Shown: one piece after another, positions 17,252 through 26,873 of the stretch | How positions within the stretch are numbered: the first letter of the stretch is position 1 | How the letters are laid out: each line of letters begins with the position of its first letter | NCBI GenBank assembly: GCA_017632155.1 | Contig: JAGBRZ010000048.1 | Coordinates: forward strand, 1 to 63,686 | Direction: 5' to 3' | Source of the DNA: Clostridia bacterium | GTDB lineage: Bacteria; Bacillota_A; Clostridia; Oscillospirales; CAG-272 | DNA: 63,686 nucleotides | Translations under genes and position numbers: made by a program | Notes under the pieces: generated by a model | What the model was told of the DNA's origin: nothing | The model's input: the letters and a program-made list of their open reading frames with translations, nothing else | Databases searched by the model: none

Positions 17252-18329
17252 CATAAACGATACTTATTCTATTAACGGTGATGCCGTTACGGAAAAGTCG
17301 CCTCTTCCAACCCGTTGGTTCTTGTCCAGAATTTTCTGCTTTTTGCTTGCGTTAGGTATTTGGATCTATGTTGTTAATGTTAAAACACAAGAGTATGAAA
17401 AAACCTTTTCTTTGATTGATATTTCCGTCGAAGGAGCAGAAGAGTTACTTGAGCGCAACAATATGTCAGTTGTCAATCTTGAAGAAAGTAAAGTTAATAT
17501 TACTGTCAAAGGGCTCAGATCTGATATTTCAGCTTTAACCGAAAGAGATTTTTCTGCCTATATTGATGTTAGCCGACTTAATGAAAACGGTAAGCATCAG
17601 TTGGACGTTTCTGTTGACCTTCCCGATACGGTATCTCTTGTATCAAAGTATCCGGAATCAGTAACTATTTCTGTTGATGAAAATATTGAACAGGAATTCG
17701 ATATAGATGTTTATGTAACGGAATATAGCATAGATTCAATTTATCAAATGGGAACGCCTTCTCCCGATATATCCAAGGTGCTTGTAAAAGGCCCTTCCAA
17801 CGTTATTGGAAGGATAAAGGCTGCAAAAGCTTTTATCAACCTCGGAACTGTTATGACTAGCAGTGTTATAAGAACTGAAATCGTTCTTGTAGATAACGTT
17901 GGAAATTCAATAGACACAACCTATCTAACTTTGGATAATACAAGCGTTACAGTTGTAATTCCTGTCACAATGGAGAAAACTATAAATCTTGTATGCGGCT
18001 TTTTGCCCGGAATCGATCAGTCTAGATACTCATCGGTTTTAATTTCACCTTCAACTATTAAGGTAAAGGGCGACCCCAAGGTATTGAACGAACTTGATAA
18101 TATAAGTATATTTGCGCTTGACGGCTCTGAAAGTGTGGTAGCCTCTATCGATTACAAAAACATTTTGCTTCCCGCCGGAGTAGAGGCGATTTCACCGCCA
18201 TCTACTGTTTTGATAATTGCGGAATTGAAATCTGCTGCACAGGAAACTGAAATTACCACCTCTGCAAATACAGATGCTACCACTGAGCCAACCTTAGCTG
18301 AACAAACTACAGAAGTCCCTGTGTATTGA
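17244..18329 (+). CDS. cdaR: CdaA regulator CdaR, YbbR-domain protein
   Basis: CdaR proteins bind CdaA from the outer face and tune c-di-AMP synthesis. The 361-residue product has one membrane helix near the N-terminus (about residues 32-50, FCFLLALGIWIYVV) followed by extracytoplasmic beta-rich YbbR repeats (about 55-345) and a Thr-rich tail. ATG 17244 follows AAGGAGGAGG and overlaps the last codons of cdaA. The gene usually found next in Bacilli, glmM, is replaced here by a FAD-dependent protein gene. Confidence 0.92.
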   Translation: MNNINDTYSINGDAVTEKSPLPTRWFLSRIFCFLLALGIWIYVVNVKTQEYEKTFSLIDISVEGAEELLERNNMSVVNLEESKVNITVKGLRSDISALTERDFSAYIDVSRLNENGKHQLDVSVDLPDTVSLVSKYPESVTISVDENIEQEFDIDVYVTEYSIDSIYQMGTPSPDISKVLVKGPSNVIGRIKAAKAFINLGTVMTSSVIRTEIVLVDNVGNSIDTTYLTLDNTSVTVVIPVTMEKTINLVCGFLPGIDQSRYSSVLISPSTIKVKGDPKVLNELDNISIFALDGSESVVASIDYKNILLPAGVEAISPPSTVLIIAELKSAAQETEITTSANTDATTEPTLAEQTTEVPVY

Positions 18330-18331
18330 TT

Positions 18332-19960
18332 ATGAATCGAACAAAAGTAAAATGTGATCGACTGATATCTTCGTCCGTGACTTTACCATATAGGATTGAT
18401 CCAAACGAAGCATATTCTATTGTCAAAAGAAAGCTTGAGAGAGTTTTAAAATCCAATATAAATAACGCTGAGTATTCTATATACAAAAAATCGATTGATG
18501 CGCGTCGCAAAGACGATATTCGTTTTGTATATACTGTGGCAATAAAATTCGTTGAACCGATATTTGCAGATGAAGTTTCTCTCGCAAAAGAAGGTTTTAG
18601 AATTTTCCCGAAGAAATCGATGGAGATTGAGTTTGGCAAAGAGAAGAGCACATACCGTCCTATTGTTGTCGGAAGCGGTCCTGCCGGAATGTTTTGTGCG
18701 CTGTTACTTGCGGAGAACGGATATCGCCCCGTTCTGATAGAACGAGGAGACAAAATCGAGAATCGTGTCAGTATAGTTAATGAGTTTTTCTCCGGAAAGT
18801 CACTGAATTGTGAATCAAACGTTATGTTTGGTGCAGGCGGAGCAGGTACTTTCTCCGATGGAAAGCTTGTAACCAGGATAAGCGATCCACTATGTTCTTA
18901 TGTATTTGAACGCTTTTGTGACTTTGGCGCCCCAAGTGAGATAACATACAAAGCTAAACCTCATATAGGCACCGACCTTTTGCAAGGAATAGTATCAAAA
19001 ATCCTTTCGCGTATTGCTGAATGTGGCGGAGAAGTGATTTATAACTGTCGTCTTGACGCTTTTGCGGAAAATCCTGATGGCAGTGTTACTGTTAACACTT
19101 CTAAAGGCTATATGGTTGGCAGTTCTGTTGTACTTGCAATCGGTCACAGCGCAAGAGATACTTATAAATTTTTGAATGAAAAGAATTATTCGCTCATCGC
19201 CAAGCCCTTTTCGGTAGGTGTACGCATTGAGCATCTAAGAACAGATATAGAAAGAGCGCTTTACGGCGATTCTGCCGGAGATCCTCTCCTCGGCGCTGCA
19301 GAATATGCGTTATCTGATACTTCGAGCGGCAGAGGCGTTTATACATTTTGCATGTGTCCGGGAGGCGAGGTTATTGCTGCCGCTTCCGAAGAAGGTGGCG
19401 TGGTCGTCAACGGCATGAGTCATCACGCACGTGATCTTAAGAATTCAAATGCAGCCGTCGCTGTTAGTGTTCTTCCCGAAGACTATGATAGCACTCCTAT
19501 GGGGGCTATTGAGTTTCAAAGAAATCTTGAACGCAGAGCTTTTACCATAGGCGGAGGTAATTATACTGCGCCCATTGAGCTGCTTGGTGACTATATCGGT
19601 TCAAGGACGAAAGGATTTAAAACGCCTTCAGTCGTTATGCCCTCTTATACGAGATCTATGACATCTGTTACTGATATATCCGCAGTATTTCCCGACTTTG
19701 TTAATAAAGAACTAAAAAGAGGATTATCTTCGTTTGGAAAAAAGCTGCAGGGATTTGATTCTCCGTATGCAGTGTTAACAGCGGTTGAAAGCCGTACATC
19801 ATCACCCATCCGCATTTTGCGAAATGAATTGGGTGTCGCACTCGGTCATTCTTCTGTATATCCTTGCGGAGAAGGCGCCGGTTATGCCGGTGGTATTACA
19901 AGTGCAGCGGTTGACGGAATAAAAACTGCATTGCTCATTATGAAACGATTTGCCCCTTGA
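18332..19960 (+). CDS. FAD-dependent dehydrogenase-like protein (COG2509 type)
   Basis: The 542-residue protein has a roughly 100-residue N-terminal region found in this family and a dinucleotide-binding VVGSGPAGMFCALLLAENG with GxGxxG at 114-119. Glycine-rich FAD motifs follow (FGAGGAGTFSDGKL, CGEGAGYAGGITSAAVDG near the C-terminus). The family is annotated only as uncharacterised FAD-dependent dehydrogenases. ATG 18332 starts two bases after the cdaR stop, so it is co-translated with c-di-AMP genes, which may reflect operon inheritance rather than shared function. Confidence 0.85.
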   Translation: MNRTKVKCDRLISSSVTLPYRIDPNEAYSIVKRKLERVLKSNINNAEYSIYKKSIDARRKDDIRFVYTVAIKFVEPIFADEVSLAKEGFRIFPKKSMEIEFGKEKSTYRPIVVGSGPAGMFCALLLAENGYRPVLIERGDKIENRVSIVNEFFSGKSLNCESNVMFGAGGAGTFSDGKLVTRISDPLCSYVFERFCDFGAPSEITYKAKPHIGTDLLQGIVSKILSRIAECGGEVIYNCRLDAFAENPDGSVTVNTSKGYMVGSSVVLAIGHSARDTYKFLNEKNYSLIAKPFSVGVRIEHLRTDIERALYGDSAGDPLLGAAEYALSDTSSGRGVYTFCMCPGGEVIAAASEEGGVVVNGMSHHARDLKNSNAAVAVSVLPEDYDSTPMGAIEFQRNLERRAFTIGGGNYTAPIELLGDYIGSRTKGFKTPSVVMPSYTRSMTSVTDISAVFPDFVNKELKRGLSSFGKKLQGFDSPYAVLTAVESRTSSPIRILRNELGVALGHSSVYPCGEGAGYAGGITSAAVDGIKTALLIMKRFAP

Positions 19961-19976
19961 TCATCAGGAGGATAAT

Positions 19977-20402
19977 ATGTTAAAAAAAGGAATAGTTGTG
20001 GCTGCCGATGCTAATATGGCAACAATCGAAGAATTAAGAACTAGTTACTGTTTTGAGTGCATTAGCAGCGGACATAGTAATAATTGTTTGGTATGCAAGA
20101 AGAGAGAACCACACACATCCGAACGTCATATTTCTGTCAATTCGGTTGATGCTCAAGTTGGGGATGTGGTAGAATATACAAAAAATAGATTTGTGAATGT
20201 ACTTCTTTCCCTAATTACTATCTTCTTGCCGCTTGTTCTTATGGTTGTGTCATACATTGCATTAAAGCTTATTACAGCGGATGACCAGTTAAGCGGTAGA
20301 ATATCCCTTGGCGTTTTGGCTCTCTCAATGATTGGTATGGCTTTGTGCTCTTATAAACTTTCCAAGATTCGTTGTGATTACAAAATAATTTCTAAAGTAT
20401 AA
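19977..20402 (+). CDS. RseC/MucC-like membrane protein (SoxR-reducing system family)
   Basis: The 141-residue protein has a short N-terminal domain with four cysteines (C25, C28, C37, C40) in the CxxC...CxxC arrangement typical of RseC relatives, then two membrane helices (about 76-98 and 105-125). In proteobacteria RseC works with Rsx/Rnf electron transfer in SoxR reduction or modulates sigma-E signalling; neither partner is present here. AGGAGG lies 5 bases before ATG 19977. The role in this organism is unknown. Confidence 0.8.
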   Translation: MLKKGIVVAADANMATIEELRTSYCFECISSGHSNNCLVCKKREPHTSERHISVNSVDAQVGDVVEYTKNRFVNVLLSLITIFLPLVLMVVSYIALKLITADDQLSGRISLGVLALSMIGMALCSYKLSKIRCDYKIISKV

Positions 20403-20408
20403 AGTATA

Positions 20409-22601
20409 ATGGAACCCAAAGAAGTAAAAAAACAATGGTCTCTCCGAAGCTCTGGTGTTTCGGAGAGTACTGTTGATATGATAATTAATAAGTACGGGCT
20501 ATCAAGAACATGTGCGGAATTGGTTTCTGCCAGATGCGGTAGTAGCGAACGTGAGATTGATGCATTTATCAACCGCGATTTTTGTCCGCAAAGAGACCCT
20601 CGTACGTTGAATGATATGGATAAGGCCGTACAGCGTATTTTGCGTGCGGTAAAGAATAAAGATGATGTTATTGCCGTTTACGGAGATTATGACGTGGACG
20701 GAGTTACATCAGTATCTATGATGTATCTATACCTGACATCCCTCGGATTACGTGTGGGATATTACATACCAAGCAGAAATGATGAAGGCTACGGCGTCAA
20801 TAAAAATGCAATAAACAAGCTTTACAGCCGCGGCGTAACCTTGATAGTTACTGTTGATACGGGTGTTACCGCTATTGAAGAAGTAGAATATGCAAAAAGT
20901 CTCGGCATTGATATTATCATCACCGATCACCATGAATGCCGCCCCGAATTGCCCGATGCCCTGGCTGTTATCAACCCACATAGATTTGATTGCGACTATC
21001 CGTTTAAAGAGCTTGCCGGTGTAGGTGTAGCTTTCAAACTCGTTTGTGGTATTGAAATGGCACGAATAGCTGAGACCGGTTTGACCGAATACGAAGCAGA
21101 AAGAAAAATGCTTCTTGAATACGGTGATCTTGTTGCTATTGGTACCATTGCGGATGTTATGCCGATAGTAGATGAGAACAGAACGATCGTTTCTATGGGT
21201 CTCAAGATCATTGAAGCAAGACCGAGGCTTGGTATATCTGCGTTAATTGAATCTTCATCGGGTAAGTCTTCATATTCTGCTCAGAAAAAAGATATAACGT
21301 CTACTTTCATCGGATTTACGATTGCACCTCGTTTAAATGCTGCCGGAAGAATGGGAAATGCTGCAGTCGCAGTTGAATTATTGCTTGCAGAAGATAAAGA
21401 AACCGCTATTAAAATTGCTGAAGAACTTTGTGAAACGAACAGACTTCGTCAAAGCGAGGAGAATAAGATTGTTGATGCCGCTCTTGAAAAGATCGATGAA
21501 GAGTGGAGTGTGCACTTGAAAAACGGAGGCGTCATTGTTCTCGCTGATGATAATTGGCAACAAGGTGTTATAGGAATTGTCGCATCGAGGATAACCGAAA
21601 AATTTGGCTTACCCTCCATATTGATAACCTTTGAGGGAAGTGTTCCCCTGCTTTCGGATGAATCACCCGTTGATATCGGAAAAGGTTCGGGCAGAAGCGT
21701 CAAAGGATTTAACCTTGTGACGGCTCTTTCGGAGTGTGAGGATCTGCTTGAGAAATATGGCGGTCATGAACTTGCCGCAGGTCTTTCCGTTAGAAGAGGA
21801 AATCTTGATGCATTCCGTGAGAAGCTTAATGAATATGCAAGACCAATCTTGAATAATCTTGAAAATATTCAGGTGATCGAGGCTGACAGGATTATTTCTG
21901 CCGATGAGGTTTCTTTGAGCCTTGCCAAAGAAATGTCTTCAGTTATCGAGCCGTGCGGACATCATAATCCGGTTCCTGCATTCATTATGACCGATGTGAT
22001 TATTACATCTGTTCGAGGAATCGGAGCAGGGAAACACCTAAAACTTACCTATCAAAAAGACGGCAAGAAGTTCACCGGTCTTTGGTTTGGAGTCGCTGAA
22101 TCTCAAAACAGATTTAAAGTCGGAGATTCCGTTGATATCTTGTTCACTGTTGGAATCAATCATTTTAACGGTAATACCGAACTTCAGCTTATCATTACAG
22201 ATATGCGTTATGCGGAATCTGTTTACAATGATCGTAGATCAAGCAGGGATGCTTTTGTTAATATTTTAAATGGAGAAGCTTTTAGCTCAAAGGATAATTA
22301 TCTTCCCGAAAGAAAAGATTTTGTCGCTCTATATAGACTGTTCTTGTCACATATTCGTGGCGGCCGGTTCAGTATTTCGGATTCAAACGCATCGATATTA
22401 TTTATGGATACTATGGAATCCGGTGATATTCCGAACTTTGTTAAATATCGCTTGATGCTTGAAATCTTTAATGAGCTTGATATTTTTCGCGTTGAATATA
22501 TTCCGCTTGTTTCGGATTCATTTGGTGACAGATGGCAGTTGCCTGAAGATATTTGTGTTATAACACGTGGATCTGCAGAGAAAGTAAATCTTGATGACTA
22601 G
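20409..22601 (+). CDS. recJ: Single-stranded-DNA-specific exonuclease RecJ
   Basis: Degrades single-stranded DNA 5' to 3' in recombination and mismatch repair. The 730-residue product has the DHH-phosphoesterase motifs GDYDVDG (92-98) and TDHHECR (172-178), and a DHHA1 motif GGHELAAG near 455. The OB-like part and a long C-terminal extension follow, as usual for Firmicute RecJ. The ATG at 20409 is six bases after the previous stop and lacks a clear ribosome binding site, suggesting coupling. The gene ends in TAG, evidence that TAG acts as a stop in this genome. Confidence 0.93.
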   Translation: MEPKEVKKQWSLRSSGVSESTVDMIINKYGLSRTCAELVSARCGSSEREIDAFINRDFCPQRDPRTLNDMDKAVQRILRAVKNKDDVIAVYGDYDVDGVTSVSMMYLYLTSLGLRVGYYIPSRNDEGYGVNKNAINKLYSRGVTLIVTVDTGVTAIEEVEYAKSLGIDIIITDHHECRPELPDALAVINPHRFDCDYPFKELAGVGVAFKLVCGIEMARIAETGLTEYEAERKMLLEYGDLVAIGTIADVMPIVDENRTIVSMGLKIIEARPRLGISALIESSSGKSSYSAQKKDITSTFIGFTIAPRLNAAGRMGNAAVAVELLLAEDKETAIKIAEELCETNRLRQSEENKIVDAALEKIDEEWSVHLKNGGVIVLADDNWQQGVIGIVASRITEKFGLPSILITFEGSVPLLSDESPVDIGKGSGRSVKGFNLVTALSECEDLLEKYGGHELAAGLSVRRGNLDAFREKLNEYARPILNNLENIQVIEADRIISADEVSLSLAKEMSSVIEPCGHHNPVPAFIMTDVIITSVRGIGAGKHLKLTYQKDGKKFTGLWFGVAESQNRFKVGDSVDILFTVGINHFNGNTELQLIITDMRYAESVYNDRRSSRDAFVNILNGEAFSSKDNYLPERKDFVALYRLFLSHIRGGRFSISDSNASILFMDTMESGDIPNFVKYRLMLEIFNELDIFRVEYIPLVSDSFGDRWQLPEDICVITRGSAEKVNLDD

Positions 22602-22651
22602 AAATTACTTGCTAAATTAAAGGAGCAGATCATAATTTAAGGAGTTGTTCC

Positions 22652-24889
22652 ATGGAGAACAGAAATGAAATAATTCAATCCGGTTCGGGAATTGACCGCT
22701 TGCTCGGTATTCTTGCGGGCACGGGGAAAAACTATAATATTGAGAAGATACAACAGGCATATAATTATGCCTTAGCTCTTCACGAAGGTCAGTTCAGAGC
22801 CAGCGGAGAACCGTATATTTCTCATCCCTTGGCAGTTGCCGAGATAGTTGCCGGTCTAGAACTTGACAGTGATTCAATTTGCGCGGCACTTCTTCACGAT
22901 ACAGTTGAGGATTGCGCTGATAAAACAAATCTTGCAGAGATAGAAAAACTTTTCGGTCAGTCTGTTGCAATAATTGTCGACGGATTGACAAAAATGGTTA
23001 CGCTTGAAATTGAAGATAAAGAAGAAGCTCATATCGAGAATTTGCGTAAAATGCTTCTTGCTATGTCAAAAGACATCAGAGTTATCTTCATTAAGCTTTG
23101 TGACCGACTTCATAATATGCGCACACTGAATGCAAAGCCTGAAAAGAAGCAGAGAGTTACTGCTCTTGAAACAATGCAGGTCTTTGCTCCTCTTGCCCAC
23201 AGACTCGGTATGCAACGTGTAAAGCAGGAGCTTGAAAATCTCGGCCTTTATTATCTTGACCCGATCGGATATGAAGAAGTTAAGAGTGATATTGAAAGGA
23301 AATACGGCCAGAATCAAGACTTTATTGGTAATATTCGTGCGTTGGTATCCGATAAACTTAAAGAATATGCTATCGATTACAGACTTGAGGGAAGAATAAA
23401 AACAGTATACAGTATTTACAAAAAAATGTATACTCAGAATAAGAGCTTTGATGAGATTTATGACTTTTACGCTCTTAGAATAATAGTTAATACAGAACTT
23501 GAGTGTTATACTGTTCTTGGAATAATCCATGAGAAGTTCAATTCAATGCCGGGACGGTTCAAGGACTATATTTCTACTCCTAAACCCAATATGTACCGTT
23601 CTCTTCATACAACAGTAATTGGTCGTGATGGCATTCCGTTCGAAGTTCAGATCAGAACCCGTGAAATGCATCAGATTGCTGAGTACGGTGTGGCTGCCCA
23701 TTGGAAGTACAAGAGTGGCGAGAAGGCTGGTATGGACCTTGACAAGAAGCTTGAATGGATTGCAAGGCTTATCGAAACGGAGGATGAGGCGCGTGATCCT
23801 GATGAATTTATGCAGGCTCTCAAAACAGACGTATTCCATGATGAAACGTACGTTTTTACGCCTAAAGGCGACGTAATTGCCCTGCCTTACGGATCGACCG
23901 TTATTGACTTTGCTTATGCGATACATTCAGCAGTTGGTAACAAAATGACAGGCGCAAAGATAAACGGAATGATAGTTCCGATAGACCGCGTTCCTCAAAA
24001 CGGTGAGATTGTTGAGATTATAACATCGTCTGCCTCCAAGGGTCCCAGCCGAGATTGGCTTAAGATCGTAAAGACCAGTGAGGCTAGAACTAAAATTCGT
24101 GCTTGGTTCAAGAAAGAGAAGCGTGCAGACAACATCATTATGGGCCGCGCCGTACTTGAGGCGGAGTTCAAGCATTTTGGCAGAAGTTATACCGAGGCGC
24201 AGTTTGTTGAAGTATGTACTGCTGTCGGCGCGAGAACAGGATTTATGAATCTCGAGGACCTTTATAACACCCTCGGATATGGTGGACTTGCGATCTCTAA
24301 GATCGCACTTAAACTTAGAGATGAATTCGATAGAGTTGTCAAACCCGAGGAGCCGGCTACTGTTGTAACTGATGTTTCTCAGGTCCAGGTTTCCAAGAAA
24401 CCCAGAAATGTTAAGAATAATAGCGGTGTTGTTGTTGACGGCGAGGTTGGATGCTCGGTCAAATTTGCCAAGTGCTGTAATCCATTGCCTGGTGATGACA
24501 TTATCGGTTTTATTACAAAAGGCTACGGTATATCTGTGCATAAACGCGACTGTCCCAATGTTAAGCAAGGAATGCGTGATCTTGAGCACGCAAACAGATG
24601 GTTGCCCGTAGAGTGGGAAGAGAGTGCCGTCGGCGATCAAGGGGGAGGCGTATATGAAGCGCTTGTCCGCATTATAGCGGATAATACCATATCTCTTATC
24701 GCAAATATTACAAGCACACTTGCTGATATGAGAGTTTCAATACTGCAGATCAATTCGCAAACAAGAGCCGATAACACGATAGTAATTGATGTTAAGGTCG
24801 GCTGTAAAAACATTGACCATTATAATTCAATCGTGTCAAGATTGACTTCGTTAAAAGATGTTAAAAATGTAACTAGAGGTTTTTCATAA
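22652..24889 (+). CDS. relA: Bifunctional (p)ppGpp synthetase/hydrolase Rel
   Basis: Makes and breaks the stringent-response alarmone (p)ppGpp. Domains in order over 745 residues are the HD hydrolase (SHPLAVAEI, H58; LLHDTVED, H82-D83), the synthetase (about 240-350, with PKPNMYRSLHTTVIG), TGS (about 390-450), a conserved Cys/zinc-finger-like KCCNPLPGDDIIGF segment and a C-terminal ACT domain (about 665-745). AAGGAG precedes ATG 22652. It forms a compact run with recJ and dtd, an order widely conserved in Clostridia and Bacilli. Confidence 0.96.
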   Translation: MENRNEIIQSGSGIDRLLGILAGTGKNYNIEKIQQAYNYALALHEGQFRASGEPYISHPLAVAEIVAGLELDSDSICAALLHDTVEDCADKTNLAEIEKLFGQSVAIIVDGLTKMVTLEIEDKEEAHIENLRKMLLAMSKDIRVIFIKLCDRLHNMRTLNAKPEKKQRVTALETMQVFAPLAHRLGMQRVKQELENLGLYYLDPIGYEEVKSDIERKYGQNQDFIGNIRALVSDKLKEYAIDYRLEGRIKTVYSIYKKMYTQNKSFDEIYDFYALRIIVNTELECYTVLGIIHEKFNSMPGRFKDYISTPKPNMYRSLHTTVIGRDGIPFEVQIRTREMHQIAEYGVAAHWKYKSGEKAGMDLDKKLEWIARLIETEDEARDPDEFMQALKTDVFHDETYVFTPKGDVIALPYGSTVIDFAYAIHSAVGNKMTGAKINGMIVPIDRVPQNGEIVEIITSSASKGPSRDWLKIVKTSEARTKIRAWFKKEKRADNIIMGRAVLEAEFKHFGRSYTEAQFVEVCTAVGARTGFMNLEDLYNTLGYGGLAISKIALKLRDEFDRVVKPEEPATVVTDVSQVQVSKKPRNVKNNSGVVVDGEVGCSVKFAKCCNPLPGDDIIGFITKGYGISVHKRDCPNVKQGMRDLEHANRWLPVEWEESAVGDQGGGVYEALVRIIADNTISLIANITSTLADMRVSILQINSQTRADNTIVIDVKVGCKNIDHYNSIVSRLTSLKDVKNVTRGFS

Positions 24890-25363
24890 ATGATAGCAGT
24901 TATTCAAAGAGTTAAAAACGCTGAAGTATCTGTCGAAGGCGTTAGTGTCGGTAAGTGCTCAAAAGGCCTGCTTCTGCTTCTTGGTGTGGCGGTAGGCGAC
25001 ACCAAAGCAGATGCGGATGCCATTATTAAAAAGATTCCTTCATTGCGAATTTTCTGTGATGAAGACGATAAGATGAATCTTTCACTCACAGATATCGGTG
25101 GTGAAGTGCTTGCAATATCGAATTTCACACTTCTCGGTAACTGCAGAAGAGGTAATCGTCCCGATTTTATGGGGGCAGAAAAGCCTTCCGTTGCTTCCGA
25201 AATGTATGATTATTTTGTAGAAAAACTTCGAGAAAGCGTTCCGCACGTTGCAACCGGTATTTTTGGCGCCGATATGAAGGTGGACATTTGTAATGACGGA
25301 CCTGTTACACTTATACTTGACAGTGCAGTGCTTCGTGCTCCAAGATCTGGAGGTGCATCATGA
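24890..25363 (+). CDS. dtd: D-aminoacyl-tRNA deacylase
   Basis: Removes D-amino acids (and glycine) mischarged onto tRNA. The 157-residue length and start MIAVIQRVKNAEVSVEG fit Dtd. The Gly-cisPro motif NDGPVT is at 135-140. The other active-site motif, normally SQxTL, reads SNFTL at 77-81, so the conserved Gln is Asn. ATG 24890 abuts the rel stop, and the stop overlaps the hemZ start by four bases, so the three are translated as a unit. Confidence 0.93.
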   Translation: MIAVIQRVKNAEVSVEGVSVGKCSKGLLLLLGVAVGDTKADADAIIKKIPSLRIFCDEDDKMNLSLTDIGGEVLAISNFTLLGNCRRGNRPDFMGAEKPSVASEMYDYFVEKLRESVPHVATGIFGADMKVDICNDGPVTLILDSAVLRAPRSGGAS

Positions 25364-26847
25364 TCTTGCATATTAACGGTGATATCAACAGATACTATGT
25401 ACAAACACTGTGTATGATATTCTTTCCGGGCTCAACATTCCCTGATGACGAGCAGCCTGCAGACGATGTCCCCGAGCTTACGGTAACGGTTAATAAAACC
25501 GAAACAGGATATTCAGTAAATACATTTGTTAAACTCGGTACCAATACAGCAGAATGCGAAAAGGAAGCAACTCTTCGTCCTGATCTAACCGATGAAAGAT
25601 GTAAGAAAATTGCGGTTGGTGCTTCTGTAGCAGGTGCTCTCGGTAAACTGCTCGAATATCGACCCACTTGGGGAGTGTTGACAGGTGTCAGACCGACAAA
25701 GGTTGCAACTGAAATGCTTGCTACTGGTATGAGTAAGACTCGCGTAAAGCGTCAACTGATGTCGGATTATTTGCTATATGCGAAAAAAGCGAATCTTGCA
25801 ACAGAAGTTGCTTTACACGAGCAGAAGATCATAGGCACGCCGTCTTCGGCAGATTGTAGTATTTATGTTTCAATTCCTTTCTGCCCAACAAGATGTCAGT
25901 ATTGTTCTTTTGTTTGTTATACCTCGGACAAACTCCTTTCGCTTATTCCCGAATATATTGATAGATTAGTATCCGACCTTAAAGATCTTTTTGCTGCCAT
26001 AGATAGAAATGGTTTGAATGTAAAGACCGTTTATATCGGCGGTGGAACCCCTTCTATTCTTGAACCCGATCAGTTGAGAAAGCTCCTCAATGTTCTCGCA
26101 GATGGTATAGCAGGCAGAAATATCGAAGAATTCACATGTGAATCGGGAAGACCCGATACTATCACCAAAGAAAAGCTTCAGGTTATTAAGGAATACGGCG
26201 TTGGAAGAATCAGCGTTAATCCTCAAACACTTTGCGAAGAAGTACTTCAAGGAATCGGACGTTCGCACACAGTTGAAGATTTTTACCGTTCTTACAATAT
26301 TGCTCGCGAAGTAGGTATCGACGCAATTAATACTGACCTTATTGCAGGCTTGCCTGGGGATACTTTCTCGCGCTTTTCTGCCTCGATGGAAGGAATTATG
26401 GCACTTGAACCTGAAAATATTACTGTACATACATTTTGCGTCAAAAGATCAGCTGCATGGCGTCAAAGCAATGTTTACTCACTTCGCGGCGGAGATGCAG
26501 GAAAATGTGTTGATTATGCACAGATCAAGTCGCGTGAAAATGGCTATGTTCCTTATTATATGTATAGGCAGAAAAATACTGTTGGAAATTTTGAAAACGT
26601 TGGCTTTTCCAAACCCGGGTATGAAGGCAGATATAATATTTATATGATGGAAGAAGTTCATTCAATATTATCTGCTGGAGCCGGGGCTGTTACAAAACTC
26701 GTAAATCTTGGTGTACCTGAGTTAAAAAAGCCTGTTATCAAGCGTATTTTTAATCCCAAATATCCTTACGAATATCTGCAAAGATCCGGTTGCGCAGATA
26801 TAATTGATGGTATAGATAGGTTCTTTATTGATAATCCAATCAAATAA
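25360..26847 (+). CDS. hemZ: Radical SAM coproporphyrinogen dehydrogenase-like protein HemZ
   Basis: A 495-residue HemN/HemW-superfamily protein with a family-specific N-terminal domain (residues 1-165) and a radical SAM core whose cluster motif CPTRCQYC is at 175-182, followed by YIGGGTPS near 228. HemZ of Bacillus is linked to anaerobic coproporphyrinogen oxidation. No other haem genes are in this window, so a HemW-like chaperone role is an alternative. Start ATG 25360 overlaps the dtd stop (ATGA). Confidence 0.88.
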   Translation: MILHINGDINRYYVQTLCMIFFPGSTFPDDEQPADDVPELTVTVNKTETGYSVNTFVKLGTNTAECEKEATLRPDLTDERCKKIAVGASVAGALGKLLEYRPTWGVLTGVRPTKVATEMLATGMSKTRVKRQLMSDYLLYAKKANLATEVALHEQKIIGTPSSADCSIYVSIPFCPTRCQYCSFVCYTSDKLLSLIPEYIDRLVSDLKDLFAAIDRNGLNVKTVYIGGGTPSILEPDQLRKLLNVLADGIAGRNIEEFTCESGRPDTITKEKLQVIKEYGVGRISVNPQTLCEEVLQGIGRSHTVEDFYRSYNIAREVGIDAINTDLIAGLPGDTFSRFSASMEGIMALEPENITVHTFCVKRSAAWRQSNVYSLRGGDAGKCVDYAQIKSRENGYVPYYMYRQKNTVGNFENVGFSKPGYEGRYNIYMMEEVHSILSAGAGAVTKLVNLGVPELKKPVIKRIFNPKYPYEYLQRSGCADIIDGIDRFFIDNPIK

Positions 26848-26873
26848 TGGATTGGTTATATTTGGAGGCATAG

